From Marinifilum caeruleilacunae (GTDB lineage Bacteria > Bacteroidota > Bacteroidia > Bacteroidales > Marinifilaceae): a DNA stretch of 64,000 bases. Positions 55,750-64,000 of this stretch are shown in pieces (the stretch's first letter is position 1; each line of letters opens with the position of its first letter). Made by a program: the position numbers and the translations under genes. The notes under the pieces were generated by a model that saw only the letters and a program-made list of their open reading frames with translations, was not told where the DNA came from and searched no databases. Location: NCBI RefSeq assembly GCF_013141825.1, contig NZ_RZNH01000004.1, positions 531-64,530 on the forward strand, read 5' to 3'.

Positions 55750-55791
55750 AGAATCTTGCAACAACATAACAAAGTAATGTTACAAGATTCT
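55750..55791 (-). promoter_or_regulatory. Stem-loop between the carbamate kinase and carbamoyltransferase genes
   Basis: 9-bp inverted repeat AGAATCTTG / CAAGATTCT (55750-55758 and 55783-55791) with an inner AACAT / ATGTT pair. No T run follows on the minus strand, so it is a candidate processing or stability element inside the operon. Confidence 0.6.
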
Positions 55792-55800
55792 TAGCGAATT

Positions 55801-56757
55801 TTAGTTTTCGTATTCCATGGTAATTTTACTACCATACTTTTTGTCCTCAAGCTTAGTAGCTTCGGTGATTACCGATTTTTTACCACCATTCTGAATAAAC
55901 TCAAGACAAGCTCTGATTTTTGGAGCCATACTACCTTCTGCAAACTGACCATCTTTCATTAACTCCATGGTATCTTTGTAGTCAAGGAACTCAAGAATTT
56001 CTTCGTTTGGCTGCTTGAAGTTTTTGTAGATATATGGAACATCAGTTAAAATGTAGAACTCATCAGCTTTAATTCTTGCACCAATCAATGCTGAAGCAAG
56101 GTCTTTATCGATTACACCTTCTACCGGACAAATCTGACCATCAGCATCTTCATATACTGGCACACCACCACCACCAACAGTGATAACGATATTGCCTTCA
56201 CGAGCCAACTTGGAAACAATATCTTCATTCATTACTCGCATTGGTCTTGGCGATGGTACTACTCTTCTCCAACCACCATCAGCTTTAACTTCTTCTTTAA
56301 AAATCCACCCTTTATCAGCAGCTAAAGCATCTGCCTGTTCTTTGGTGTAAATTTTACCTACACGTTTTGTTGGATTTTCGAAAGCCGGATCGTTCTTATC
56401 AACGACTACCTGAGTTACCAAAGTAATCACATCTTTCTTGATGCCATGCTTTTTCAAAATATTTCTCAGGTTACGCTCAATCATGTAACCAATTCCGCCT
56501 TGCGAATCAGCAACATCGATATCCAAAGGCATCTGAGGAATATTGTACAATTGCTCACCTGCATCATTTCTCATCAGGATGTTACCAACCTGAGGACCAT
56601 TACCATGAGCCAAAATAATATCATATCCTTCTTTGATAAGGAAAATCAAATTTTCAAGAGTATCTGTTGTATTCGCATTTTGCTCTTCAACAGTACCTTT
56701 CTGATTGCCTCGAAGCAACGCATTACCTCCTAAGGCTACAACTGCTAATTTATTCAT
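55801..56757 (-). CDS. arcC: Carbamate kinase
   Basis: A 318-aa amino-acid-kinase-fold enzyme making ATP from carbamoyl phosphate and ADP. VALGGNALLRGNQKGTVEEQ at the N-terminus, LAHGNGPQVGNILMRND (nucleotide/phosphate loop), SQGGIGYMIERNLRNIL, WRRVVPSPRPMRV, IVITVGGGGVPVYEDADGQI, VIDKDLASALIGARIKADEF and the final GSMAPKIRACLEFIQNGGKK are all typical. It is the first gene of a two-gene unit with ornithine carbamoyltransferase, giving the energy-yielding end of arginine or citrulline breakdown. Confidence 0.96.
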   Translation of the reverse strand: MNKLAVVALGGNALLRGNQKGTVEEQNANTTDTLENLIFLIKEGYDIILAHGNGPQVGNILMRNDAGEQLYNIPQMPLDIDVADSQGGIGYMIERNLRNILKKHGIKKDVITLVTQVVVDKNDPAFENPTKRVGKIYTKEQADALAADKGWIFKEEVKADGGWRRVVPSPRPMRVMNEDIVSKLAREGNIVITVGGGGVPVYEDADGQICPVEGVIDKDLASALIGARIKADEFYILTDVPYIYKNFKQPNEEILEFLDYKDTMELMKDGQFAEGSMAPKIRACLEFIQNGGKKSVITEATKLEDKKYGSKITMEYEN

Positions 56758-56791
56758 TACTTTTCGCTTTATGTTTTTCTTGTTAGTTCTG

Positions 56792-56820
56792 CAAATCTAA
56801 AAAAATAAATTACAAAACAA
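56792..56820 (-). promoter_or_regulatory. Promoter of the arcC-argF operon
   Basis: Minus strand: TTG (56820-56818), 18-base spacer, TAGATTTG (56799-56792), an exact TAnnTTTG match about 35 bases before the start codon. Confidence 0.55.
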
Positions 56821-57198
56821 GAAAATTTGCATTTTTTTAAAAACTTTTTCACACCCTGTTTTTCAACACATTACAAAGATCTCATTTTTACTGTTTAGTA
56901 ATAAAACTTCTAAATTGATGAATTTCAAAGCAAACTGAAAACCAAATATCACTCGTTTGCGCAGATTCAATTAAACAATGCTGTTATGTTCAGCCCAACA
57001 GAGAGTGAATAAAATCGAGAATGATTCATTACTTTTCCCAGTCTAAAACCAAATCTTTGATTATTCGTAGATACTTTTAATTGTTTTATGAAACAAGAAT
57101 CATTTTTTAACATTTATTCTAAGATGTTTTTATACATTTAGGAAATGTTTTGATTCACTTAAGAGCAAACTATTATTTCACAAACTCGGTTGTTTTTT
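56821..57198. other. Divergent intergenic region, no gene seen
   Basis: AT-rich. It contains short chance ORFs only (the best has 22 codons, no coding character). No RNA gene or long repeat was seen. Confidence 0.5.
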
Positions 57199-57879
57199 AT
57201 GAGGCTAGCTATTTTCATCCTTTTATCGGCACTAATCTTAACTTCCTGTAATGATAAGTCAGGAAAATCTGAACATGTTGATGAAGGAATCATTGTATAT
57301 AATGTAAGCTATTTTGCCTCCGAAAAAGAAAACCCGATTGTTGCTCTTTTGCCGAATAAGGTAGAGTTGCGATTTAAGGAGAACAATATCAGTCTTACTT
57401 CGGAAGGTTATCTTGGTTTTTTCAGCACTAAATTTATTTCGAATTACGATTGTGAAAAAAGCCATATCCTTCTTAAGGTTTTAAGCAACAAATTTAATTA
57501 CGAGTTTCCCAAAGACGAAATTGCATTTATCTACAACCAATTGCCTCCTAGCAAAATCAAACACCTTGATGAAGTAAAAATGATTGCTGGTTACGAGTGT
57601 AAGGTGGCAAAACTTTTTTTCGAGGACAAGACAATAAATCCAATCAAAGTAGCGTATACAGAAGAAATTGGTCTTGCAAATCCAAATAGAAATACACCGT
57701 TACACGAAATTGAAGGTGTATTAATGGAATTTGAAACTACAATGAACAAAATCAAGACAAGATTTACGGCCAAAAGTGTAAGTCTGGAAGAAGTAAATTC
57801 TGAAGAATTTATTGTGCCGGATGATTACGTACTTTCCGATAAAGCTACATTAAAAAAATACATTGTAGATTTCAATTAG
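57199..57879 (+). CDS. Lipoprotein of unknown function
   Basis: 226 aa from the ATG at 57199; an upstream in-frame TTG is less likely. Lipoprotein signal LILTSC (Cys about 17). The mature part is a beta-rich fold (GIIVYNVSYFASEKENPIVA, LPNKVELRFKENNISLTSEG, YECKVAKLFF, TPLHEIEGVLMEFETTMNKI) reminiscent of DUF4412/GLPGLI-type exported proteins, in which an MIAGYxCKKA motif is common; here MIAGYECKVAKLFF fits it. Function unknown. It stands before ftsK with its own short spacer. Confidence 0.72.
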   Translation: MRLAIFILLSALILTSCNDKSGKSEHVDEGIIVYNVSYFASEKENPIVALLPNKVELRFKENNISLTSEGYLGFFSTKFISNYDCEKSHILLKVLSNKFNYEFPKDEIAFIYNQLPPSKIKHLDEVKMIAGYECKVAKLFFEDKTINPIKVAYTEEIGLANPNRNTPLHEIEGVLMEFETTMNKIKTRFTAKSVSLEEVNSEEFIVPDDYVLSDKATLKKYIVDFN

Positions 57880-58005
57880 TTAACGAATTAAGCAGAATTT
57901 AATCTTTTGTGAACAGCGAATTCTGTGGATTTCCAAGCCATTTTTATTACTTTTACATAAATTTCGCAACAGCGTGACCTAAAGTACACACTGAAAAACA
58001 AACGA

Positions 58006-60402
58006 ATGGCTACAAAAAAGAAATCAAAAGCAAAATCCAAAAGAAAGATATTTTCGAAACCCAAATTTTTAACTGATGAAAGAACCCGTTTTATTTTAGG
58101 GATTACTCTTTCTCTATTTACCCTTTATACCAGTTTGGCTTTTGTTTCTTTCTTTTTTACCGGCGGAGCCGATCAAAGCAAGTTAGATATAAAATGGCTT
58201 GAGCTGATCACCGATTCGGAGATTCGTGTTGAAAACTGGACCGGAAAAACAGGTGCCTACCTTTCAAATTTATTCATCAACAAAGGATTTGGAATTGCGT
58301 CCTTCTCATTTTTATATGTTATGCTTGTGCTATCCTTACGTTCCTGGGGAGTAAAAATTCAATCGCTACGAAAAAGCATTCTTTATACTTTACTATTTAG
58401 CATTTGGCTTTCTATTGGAATGGCTTTTGTTTTTGTTGATTCAACCAGTGATTCCTTTCTGTTCCTAGGTGGTTCGCATGGCTTCTTTATTAGCGAATGG
58501 CTGATATCAATTATTGGAAGTGTTGGAACCCTGTTCGTGCTGATTTTAACTCTCTTGTGTATTCTAACCTTTGGCTTTCAAAACACAGTTGGCTTCTTTA
58601 AAGGATTAGTGAAGCGCAAAGAAAAAGCAACAGAAGAAACTCCGATACAGGAAGAAGTAGAAGAAGAACTTGTTGCAGACAATTCGAAAGAAGAGAGTTT
58701 TGAAGAAGAAACATTTCAGGATATTCCTGAATTTGAACCGGAAGTATTATTGAGCACTGAGCCTGAAATCCCTGTTGAGCAAATTGATGAAACAATACCA
58801 GCTGAAAACAAGGACGAAGATGATGTAGAGTTAAAAATAGAAGCTGTACGAGCACAGGAAGAAACGGTACCGATTAACCAGGAACCTTTGGAGGATTTTG
58901 ATCCAACATTAGACCTTTCGAGATATAAATTTCCAACCATCGACTTGTTGGAAGATCATCAAATTAATAATTCAATCGTAAGTAAGGAAGAACTGGAATC
59001 CAACAAGAATAAAATTGTTGAAACCCTTCGCCACTATAAGATTGAAATTGTGCAAATTAAAGCAACCATTGGTCCAACGGTTACTTTATATGAAATTGTT
59101 CCGGCGCCAGGTGTAAGGATTTCGAAAATTAAAAACCTGGAAGACGATATTGCATTGAGCTTGTCGGCACTAGGAATTCGTATTATAGCACCAATTCCAG
59201 GAAAAGGAACCATTGGTATCGAGGTACCAAATCGTACTCCTGAAATTGTATCGATGAAAAATATTATTGCGTCGAAAAAATTCCAGGAATCGAAATTTGC
59301 CCTGCCCGTTGCATTGGGTAGAACCATTTCGAACGAAACTTACACCCTCGACCTAACGAAAATGCCTCACCTTTTGGTAGCGGGTGCTACCGGACAAGGT
59401 AAGTCGGTTGGATTGAATGCAATCATCACATCCTTGCTGTACAAGAAGCATCCGTCGCAATTGAAGTTCGTGTTAATTGATCCGAAAAAGGTAGAATTGA
59501 GTATTTACTCTACCATTGAGAAACACTTTCTGGCCAAATTGCCCGATGAAGAAGAACCAATCATTACCGATATCCATAAGGTAATTACGACTTTGAACTC
59601 TTTGTGTATTGAAATGGACTCTCGATATGACCTTTTGAAAAAGGCACATGCGAGAAACATTAAGGAGTACAATGCCAAGTTTGTTAAACGCAAATTAAAT
59701 CCGGAAAACGGACACAGATATTTGCCATACATTGTTGTAATTATTGATGAGTTTGCAGATTTAATTATGACTGCCGGTAAAGAGGTGGAAGCACCAATTG
59801 CCCGAATTGCGCAGTTGGCCCGTGCCATTGGTATTCATATGATTATTGCAACTCAGCGACCTTCTACCAATATTATTACTGGTGTGATTAAGGCCAATTT
59901 CCCGGCCCGAATTGCCTTTAAAGTTGCCTCGATGATCGATTCCAGAACCATTTTGGATAGTCCTGGAGCCAACCAGCTAATCGGACGAGGTGATATGCTG
60001 GTGTCAATAAGCAGCGATTTGGTTCGTGTACAGTGTGCCTTTGTTGATACTCCTGAGGTTGAAGCCATTACCGACTTTATTAAAGATCAGCAATCCTACC
60101 CTTCTGCACTGATGCTGCCCGAGTATGTTGGCGAATCGTCGGAAAGTACCGCAGGAGAAGTTGACCTGCAAAAACGAGATGCTTTGTTCGAAGAAGCGGC
60201 ACGTTTGGTGGTTACTTCTCAGCAAGGATCCACTTCGGGAATTCAACGTCGATTCTCTATTGGTTACAATCGAGCAGGTAGAATTGTAGATCAGCTCGAA
60301 GCTGCTGGAATTGTTGGTCCATTTGAAGGTAGTAAAGCTCGCCAGGTACTGGTTCAGGATGAATATTCCTTAGAACAGCTACTAAATAACATTTCCAACT
60401 AG
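58006..60402 (+). CDS. ftsK: DNA translocase FtsK/SpoIIIE
   Basis: A 798-aa double-strand DNA motor that clears chromosome ends from the division septum. Four or five N-terminal membrane helices (about 30-200) are followed by a Glu-rich linker (200-300). The motor follows: alpha domain (FPTIDLLEDHQINNS, YKIEIVQIKATIGPTVTLYE), Walker A GATGQGKSVGLNA (about 462-474), Walker B YIVVIIDEFADLIM, ARAIGIHMIIATQRPSTNII. The C-terminal gamma winged helix (about 725-795, SQQGSTSGIQRRFSIGYNRA) reads orienting sequences. It is followed 52 bases later by lolA, as in many Bacteroidota. Confidence 0.96.
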   Translation: MATKKKSKAKSKRKIFSKPKFLTDERTRFILGITLSLFTLYTSLAFVSFFFTGGADQSKLDIKWLELITDSEIRVENWTGKTGAYLSNLFINKGFGIASFSFLYVMLVLSLRSWGVKIQSLRKSILYTLLFSIWLSIGMAFVFVDSTSDSFLFLGGSHGFFISEWLISIIGSVGTLFVLILTLLCILTFGFQNTVGFFKGLVKRKEKATEETPIQEEVEEELVADNSKEESFEEETFQDIPEFEPEVLLSTEPEIPVEQIDETIPAENKDEDDVELKIEAVRAQEETVPINQEPLEDFDPTLDLSRYKFPTIDLLEDHQINNSIVSKEELESNKNKIVETLRHYKIEIVQIKATIGPTVTLYEIVPAPGVRISKIKNLEDDIALSLSALGIRIIAPIPGKGTIGIEVPNRTPEIVSMKNIIASKKFQESKFALPVALGRTISNETYTLDLTKMPHLLVAGATGQGKSVGLNAIITSLLYKKHPSQLKFVLIDPKKVELSIYSTIEKHFLAKLPDEEEPIITDIHKVITTLNSLCIEMDSRYDLLKKAHARNIKEYNAKFVKRKLNPENGHRYLPYIVVIIDEFADLIMTAGKEVEAPIARIAQLARAIGIHMIIATQRPSTNIITGVIKANFPARIAFKVASMIDSRTILDSPGANQLIGRGDMLVSISSDLVRVQCAFVDTPEVEAITDFIKDQQSYPSALMLPEYVGESSESTAGEVDLQKRDALFEEAARLVVTSQQGSTSGIQRRFSIGYNRAGRIVDQLEAAGIVGPFEGSKARQVLVQDEYSLEQLLNNISN

Positions 60403-60454
60403 GTCTGGCACAATAATTGAATTAATCATCGAACAAACTATAAAATCAGAAAGA

Positions 60455-61096
60455 ATGAAAAACTTTTTTTGTTTCCTCTTATTAGGACTGTTTAGTCTGA
60501 ATGTATCAGCGCAAGATGCAAAAGCAAAAGCGATTTTAGATAAGGTATCAGAAATCAATAAAGAATACAAAAGCATTAAAGCTGAGTTTACTTTTTCAAT
60601 GGACAATGAAGAAGAAGATATTCATGAGGTTTCGGAAGGTAGCATCTTACTAAAAGAAAATAAATACATGCTAAAATTAATGGGCGTTGACACCTATTTC
60701 GATGGCACAACCATGTATTCTCACATTATTGACGCCGAAGAAGTTAGCATTAAGGAACCAGACGAAGATGAAGACGAAGCCTTGAACCCAGCCAAGATTT
60801 TTTCCATTTACGAAAATGGTTTTACCTATAAATATGTAAATGAAGTTACTGAAGGTGGAATTAAGCTTCATGTAATCGATTTGTTCCCAACTGATGAAGA
60901 ACGAGGTTTTACCCATATCAGGTTAAAAATTAACCAGGCAACAAATCAAATTAAAGCTTTAAAATCGGTTGGAAAAGATGGTAACGATGTAAGTATCGTT
61001 CTGAAAAAACTAAGTCCGAATATTGCTTTAAGCGATAAGGATTTTGTTTTCGATACTGCAGCAAATCCTGATGTTGATATCAACGATATGCGATAA
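60455..61096 (+). CDS. lolA: Outer-membrane lipoprotein carrier protein LolA
   Basis: A 213-aa periplasmic protein. The signal peptide ends NVSAQ (about residue 20). The LolA half-barrel follows: AKAILDKVSEINKEYKSIKA, FTFSMDNEEEDIHEVSEGSI, LLKENKYMLKLMGVDTYFDG, TTMYSHIIDAEEVSIKEPDE, FTYKYVNEVTEGGIKLHVID, LRLKINQ-type strands and a final DFVFDTAANPDVDINDMR. It carries lipoproteins across the periplasm. In Bacteroidota no LolB is found. Downstream of ftsK and before an Lnb-type acyltransferase gene. Confidence 0.9.
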   Translation: MKNFFCFLLLGLFSLNVSAQDAKAKAILDKVSEINKEYKSIKAEFTFSMDNEEEDIHEVSEGSILLKENKYMLKLMGVDTYFDGTTMYSHIIDAEEVSIKEPDEDEDEALNPAKIFSIYENGFTYKYVNEVTEGGIKLHVIDLFPTDEERGFTHIRLKINQATNQIKALKSVGKDGNDVSIVLKKLSPNIALSDKDFVFDTAANPDVDINDMR

Positions 61097-61116
61097 TAAT
61101 TTTAAAGACAATATGT

Positions 61117-61147
61117 AATCCTCTGCTCATCGCAGGGGATTTTTTTA
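61117..61147 (+). terminator. Terminator after lolA
   Basis: 10-bp stem AATCCTCTGC / GCAGGGGATT (one G-T pair), 5-base loop, run of seven T. Confidence 0.9.
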
Positions 61148-61242
61148 TGCAATAAGTCGGTTTTTTACGCGTATTTATAAGCATACAATCATAACGAATC
61201 ATGGGATTTTCCTTATCTTCGATCAGTTAAATATTCTTCCTT

Positions 61243-62427
61243 ATGAAAAGATTTATATTCTTTATTGGACTACTTGCACTTAGTCTTCTCTCCCACACCA
61301 AACTATCGGCAAAGGAACTTTCAGAACAATCAGAAGTCAGCCTCTTAACCTGTACTCCGGGAGAAGAGATCTATTCGCACTGGGGACACTCGGCATTACG
61401 CTTTCGCGATCCTCAAAACAGGATTGATCTTGTATTCAACTATGGGACTTTTAATTTTAGAACCCCAAATTTCTATACAAAGTTTGCCAGGGGAAAATTA
61501 AAATATCGCCTGGCATATGAAACCTACCGCGATTTTCTGCCAGAATACATGCAATCGGGACAAGGTGTAACAGAGCAAAAGTTGAATTTAAATCTTGAAT
61601 CGAGAAGAAAGCTTTTTAAAGCGGTGGTGGAAAACTACCGACCAGAAAATCGTTACTATAGCTACGATTTTTTATTCGATAACTGCTCCACTCGTATACG
61701 CGATATCATCGAAGCAAGTGTAGATGGTAAAATCGTGTACAAAGAAAATAACATACAGCCAAAAAGTTTTTGGAACCTGCTGGATGAATACATGGAGAAT
61801 AGTCGTTGGGTTTACCTTGGCATTCACCTTATTTTAGGATCTCCTTGCGATGTTGAAGCAAGTCCGTACCAATACATGTTTTTGCCCGATTATATGATGT
61901 ATGCTTTCGCAGATGCCAATATCGTTACCAATGGGCAAAGCATGCCTTTGGTTGCTAATACCCAAGAGGTACTGCAACCAGCCATCGATTATAAAATGAC
62001 AATTTGGTACAAACGCCCAGGCTTTATTTTTGGTGTTTTAGCATTACTCATTGGCTTGGTTAGTTTGTTTTCACTCAAGAAAAAACGCAATTATCATATT
62101 ATAGATCATTTGCTGTTTGGGGCTACAGGTTTATTGGGTTGGGTCATTATTTTCCTTTGGTTTTTTACCGATCACCAGGCAACAGGACCAAACTGGAATA
62201 TTTTATGGGCTTTGCCATTCCATTTTCCAATGGCTAATATTTTCTTATTTAAAAAATCGAAAACATCCTACTATTACTTTTTCGGATTATCCATCATGTT
62301 ATTATTGATTTTGGCAAGCTGGTCAATCATTCCACAATCCTTACCAAATGCAATGCTACCCATCGTAGCTTTACTATTAATCCGATCATTATTCATCATT
62401 AAAAAACTCAAAATCAAGTCGATTTAA
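61243..62427 (+). CDS. Lnb-type lipoprotein N-acyltransferase (DUF4105)
   Basis: A 394-aa protein with a signal peptide (1-23) and a periplasmic DUF4105/Lnb N-terminal domain: VSLLTCTPGEEIYSHWGHSA with Cys37, His46 and His49, DLVFNYGTFNFRTPNFYTKF, and DNCSTRIRDII with Cys148. The Cys/His pattern suggests a thiol acyltransferase. Four C-terminal membrane helices (about 265-390) follow. Lnb enzymes of Bacteroides add the third acyl chain to the lipoprotein N-terminus, replacing Lnt. Position next to lolA, which transports mature lipoproteins, supports this. Paralogues exist in the phylum, so the exact role is not certain. The thioesterase gene overlaps its stop by one base. Confidence 0.8.
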   Translation: MKRFIFFIGLLALSLLSHTKLSAKELSEQSEVSLLTCTPGEEIYSHWGHSALRFRDPQNRIDLVFNYGTFNFRTPNFYTKFARGKLKYRLAYETYRDFLPEYMQSGQGVTEQKLNLNLESRRKLFKAVVENYRPENRYYSYDFLFDNCSTRIRDIIEASVDGKIVYKENNIQPKSFWNLLDEYMENSRWVYLGIHLILGSPCDVEASPYQYMFLPDYMMYAFADANIVTNGQSMPLVANTQEVLQPAIDYKMTIWYKRPGFIFGVLALLIGLVSLFSLKKKRNYHIIDHLLFGATGLLGWVIIFLWFFTDHQATGPNWNILWALPFHFPMANIFLFKKSKTSYYYFFGLSIMLLLILASWSIIPQSLPNAMLPIVALLLIRSLFIIKKLKIKSI

Positions 62428-63182
62428 TGGACACATTGGAAGTGAATCAGGAAAAATTTACACAAAGCTTTAGAATTGGATCTTTCGATTCCGATTTTAA
62501 AGGTCGTGTAAAACTTACATCTATTTGTAATTACCTGCAGGAAATTGCAGGCATGCATGCCGATGCCCTAAATTGGGGAATTGATAAATTGATGCAACAA
62601 AACCTGTCGTGGGTGCTTACAAGATTAAAGGTAAAAGTATTGCAATATCCGAAATGGACCGAAGAAATTACAGTAGAAACCTGGCCTACAGGAATTGAAG
62701 GCTTATTCGGCAACAGGGATTTTAGAATACTCGACAGCCAGGGAAATGCAATCATACTGGCCAGCTCGTCCTGGTTAATCATTAACCTGAAAAGCAAAAG
62801 GCCAGCTCGTCCGCATAGCATTATCGAAAATGCAAAATTTGAGAATGCCGAAAAGGTGTTTCCTTCGCCATTGCAAAAACTTGTTACCAAGGTAAATTCG
62901 CAATCCAGCCTTGAAGTAAATGTTCACTTTAGTGATATTGATATCAATCAGCATGTAAACAATGTAAAGTATATCAAATGGATTATTGATTCTTGTCCTA
63001 TCGAGAAATTACAATCGAATTGCATCGATGAGTTCATGATAAATTTTCTTCACGAAGCAAAATACAACGAACAGTTAAGCGTTTTCAATAATTGCAATGA
63101 AAACCAGGACGAATCACATTTCGAAATTAGAAACAATGCCAGCAATATTGAACATTGCCGTGCATCTATTAAATGGAAATAA
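62427..63182 (+). CDS. Acyl-ACP thioesterase
   Basis: A 251-aa double-hotdog thioesterase of the plant FatA/FatB-like family. N-terminal half: FTQSFRIGSFDSDFKGRVKL, NYLQEIAGMHADALNWGIDK, WVLTRLKVKVLQYPKWTEEI, VETWPTGIEGLFGNRDFRIL, ASSSWLIINLKSKRPARPH. C-terminal half: VHFSDIDINQHVNNVKYIKW (166-185) with Asp172, Asn174 and His176 as the probable active site. It frees fatty acids from acyl carrier protein. The ATG overlaps the stop codon of the Lnb-type gene (TAATG), so translation is coupled; a link between free fatty acids and lipoprotein acylation is possible but not shown. Confidence 0.9.
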   Translation: MDTLEVNQEKFTQSFRIGSFDSDFKGRVKLTSICNYLQEIAGMHADALNWGIDKLMQQNLSWVLTRLKVKVLQYPKWTEEITVETWPTGIEGLFGNRDFRILDSQGNAIILASSSWLIINLKSKRPARPHSIIENAKFENAEKVFPSPLQKLVTKVNSQSSLEVNVHFSDIDINQHVNNVKYIKWIIDSCPIEKLQSNCIDEFMINFLHEAKYNEQLSVFNNCNENQDESHFEIRNNASNIEHCRASIKWK

Positions 63183-63193
63183 TTTACAAGTAA

Positions 63194-63757
63194 ATGCAAG
63201 ACTTTTTATCAGGCTTCGAATCAGCCTTTAGCTTACTAATATCCCTTTCATCTTTCGATCATTTTTTGTTATTGCTACTTTTTGGAATCGTTTTTCAGTT
63301 GAAAGATTGGAAGAGTTATTTTTCTCTCTTAGTAGCAATAAGCATAGGAACAATTGCTGGCTTTTTACTGGCAGCATTTAAAGTTACCTACTTTTCGGCA
63401 TCGACCATAAAGCTGGTTTCGGCCATTGCATTTTGCGCGGTTGGCATTCATCATATGGTCTCCAATAGCTTATCGGCAAATGCCTTCAGATATAACTTTT
63501 TTGCTTTAATTGGCTTGATTACTGGAACCAGCATTAGTTTGTATTACCTAAGATCTTTTGGAAGCAATTTAAAATTCTTTCACCTTTCGGGATATAGCCT
63601 GGGAGTGGTAAGCGCTTTTTTTGTGATCTCTTTTGTTGGCATTTTAATTTCCTCGCTCATGCTTGCATTGTTTAAAACAGACAGGCGTAAGTTTAACCTT
63701 GCCATTTCTGGAATTGGAGTTGGCATGGCCATCATGCTGATTTATTTGAGGTATTAA
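63194..63757 (+). CDS. HupE/UreJ-like integral membrane protein
   Basis: A 187-aa protein with five or six transmembrane helices and no signal peptide. The pattern LSSFDHFLLLLLFGIVFQLK resembles the FDHxLFLL start of the HupE/UreJ_2 family, and VSAIAFCAVGIHHMV and SGYSLGVVSAFFVISFVGIL fit its later helices. HupE/UreJ proteins are thought to move nickel or cobalt, but Bacteroidota members are often unlinked to hydrogenase or urease, as here. It lies 11 bases after the thioesterase gene and ends the operon. Function uncertain. Confidence 0.6.
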   Translation: MQDFLSGFESAFSLLISLSSFDHFLLLLLFGIVFQLKDWKSYFSLLVAISIGTIAGFLLAAFKVTYFSASTIKLVSAIAFCAVGIHHMVSNSLSANAFRYNFFALIGLITGTSISLYYLRSFGSNLKFFHLSGYSLGVVSAFFVISFVGILISSLMLALFKTDRRKFNLAISGIGVGMAIMLIYLRY

Positions 63758-63793
63758 AAAAAATGCGAATCATAATGATTCGCATTTTTTTTT
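63755..63793. terminator. Bidirectional terminator
   Basis: Perfect palindromic stem AAATGCGAATCA / TGATTCGCATTT with loop TAA, flanked by A and T runs. It serves the plus-strand operon and the minus-strand gene at the right edge. Confidence 0.93.
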
Positions 63794-63808
63794 GCTTCTA
63801 TATCTTAT

Positions 63809-64000
63809 TTACACTTTGTGTGTTAATTGGTCAACCTTACTGATCTCCATGAAAGAAACTCCTTTCGAAGGACCAAAACTTCCACCAATAATAATCACCA
63901 TATCATCGCCGGTAAAATATTTCTTTTCAATCAATGTGTACATCGATTGTTTTACATACTCATCCCTGCTCGCCAATAGTTTTCTGTAACCAGCCTCAAC
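63809..64000 (-). CDS. pyk: 3' end of a minus-strand gene, probably pyruvate kinase
   Basis: 63 codons before the TAA at 63811-63809; the 5' part is beyond the right edge. The sequence has RKLLASRDEYVKQSMYTLIE, GDDMVIIIGGSFGPSKGVSF and MEISKVDQL. This fits the C-terminal allosteric domain of Bacteroidota pyruvate kinases, which end with an IIxGGSFG...FMEI strand. The shadow ORF on the plus strand is an artefact of this gene. Assignment rests on the tail only. Confidence 0.6.
   Translation of the reverse strand, partial: VEAGYRKLLASRDEYVKQSMYTLIEKKYFTGDDMVIIIGGSFGPSKGVSFMEISKVDQLTHKV

Noticed and set aside
63792..63989. Plus-strand ORF of 65 codons at the right edge
   Set aside because: Antisense to the 3' end of the minus-strand pyruvate kinase-like gene, and it starts inside a terminator.

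Overview
The window is from a low-GC Bacteroidota genome. I infer an anaerobic marine Marinilabiliales/Marinifilaceae-type lineage. The evidence is several TAnnTTTG-type promoters, FeoA fused to FeoB, a NusB with a long N-terminal extension, the nusB/DUF1573/yajC/ybbR/coaE cluster, PUR-family, DUF5606 and DUF4919-like proteins, CarboxypepD_reg-like exported proteins, and an Lnb-type lipoprotein acyltransferase. No rRNA, tRNA, CRISPR array, insertion sequence or prophage was seen.

Layout. (1) Positions 1-17972, minus strand: one uninterrupted reading frame of at least 5,990 codons. It runs off the left edge and encodes a giant secreted protein: signal peptide, a long series of HYR/Ig-like domains, ten tandem 80-residue repeats, three DDSxEGT-type modules and about a dozen Calx-beta domains. 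(2) 18348-23376, plus strand: an orphan GH53 endo-galactanase lipoprotein, an acyl-CoA dehydrogenase, and a two-gene unit of exported proteins. (3) 23456-26354: an ECF sigma factor overlapping an anti-sigma-like protein that ends in an outer-membrane barrel, with a divergent lipoprotein. (4) 26544-34096, minus strand: a glycerol locus of padR, a divergent second glycerol kinase, a newly noticed 48-codon ORF, glpD, glpK, glpF and an outer-membrane protein. Operator-like sequences match upstream of padR and upstream of the small ORF. (5) 34194-43740, minus: a DUF748/AsmA-like protein, an MscS channel, an OmpA protein with calcium-binding repeats, a DEAD-box helicase, a glycosyltransferase, a small Cys/acidic membrane protein and a coiled-coil lipoprotein. 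(6) 43979-50845: an exported CarboxypepD_reg protein, an acetyltransferase, a DUF5606 protein, a DjlA-like co-chaperone, then coaE, ybbR, yajC, DUF1573 and nusB. (7) 51132-54591: a PUR-family nucleic-acid-binding protein, then feoAB and its Cys-rich partner behind a long leader. (8) 54705-56757, minus: ornithine carbamoyltransferase and carbamate kinase, the ATP-forming end of the arginine deiminase route. (9) 57199-63757, plus: a lipoprotein, ftsK, lolA, an Lnb-type lipoprotein N-acyltransferase, an acyl-ACP thioesterase and a HupE/UreJ-like membrane protein. The last 192 bases hold the 3' end of a minus-strand gene, probably pyruvate kinase.

How it fits together. The glycerol locus supplies a complete route: outer-membrane entry, inner-membrane facilitator, kinase, FAD dehydrogenase. 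It carries an extra kinase with altered active-site residues tied to a PadR regulator. LolA and the Lnb-type enzyme both serve lipoprotein biogenesis, and about half a dozen predicted lipoproteins in the window would be clients. The giant protein is the largest and least described element. Its C-terminus, which should carry a secretion signal (type 9 secretion is my inference), lies outside the window.
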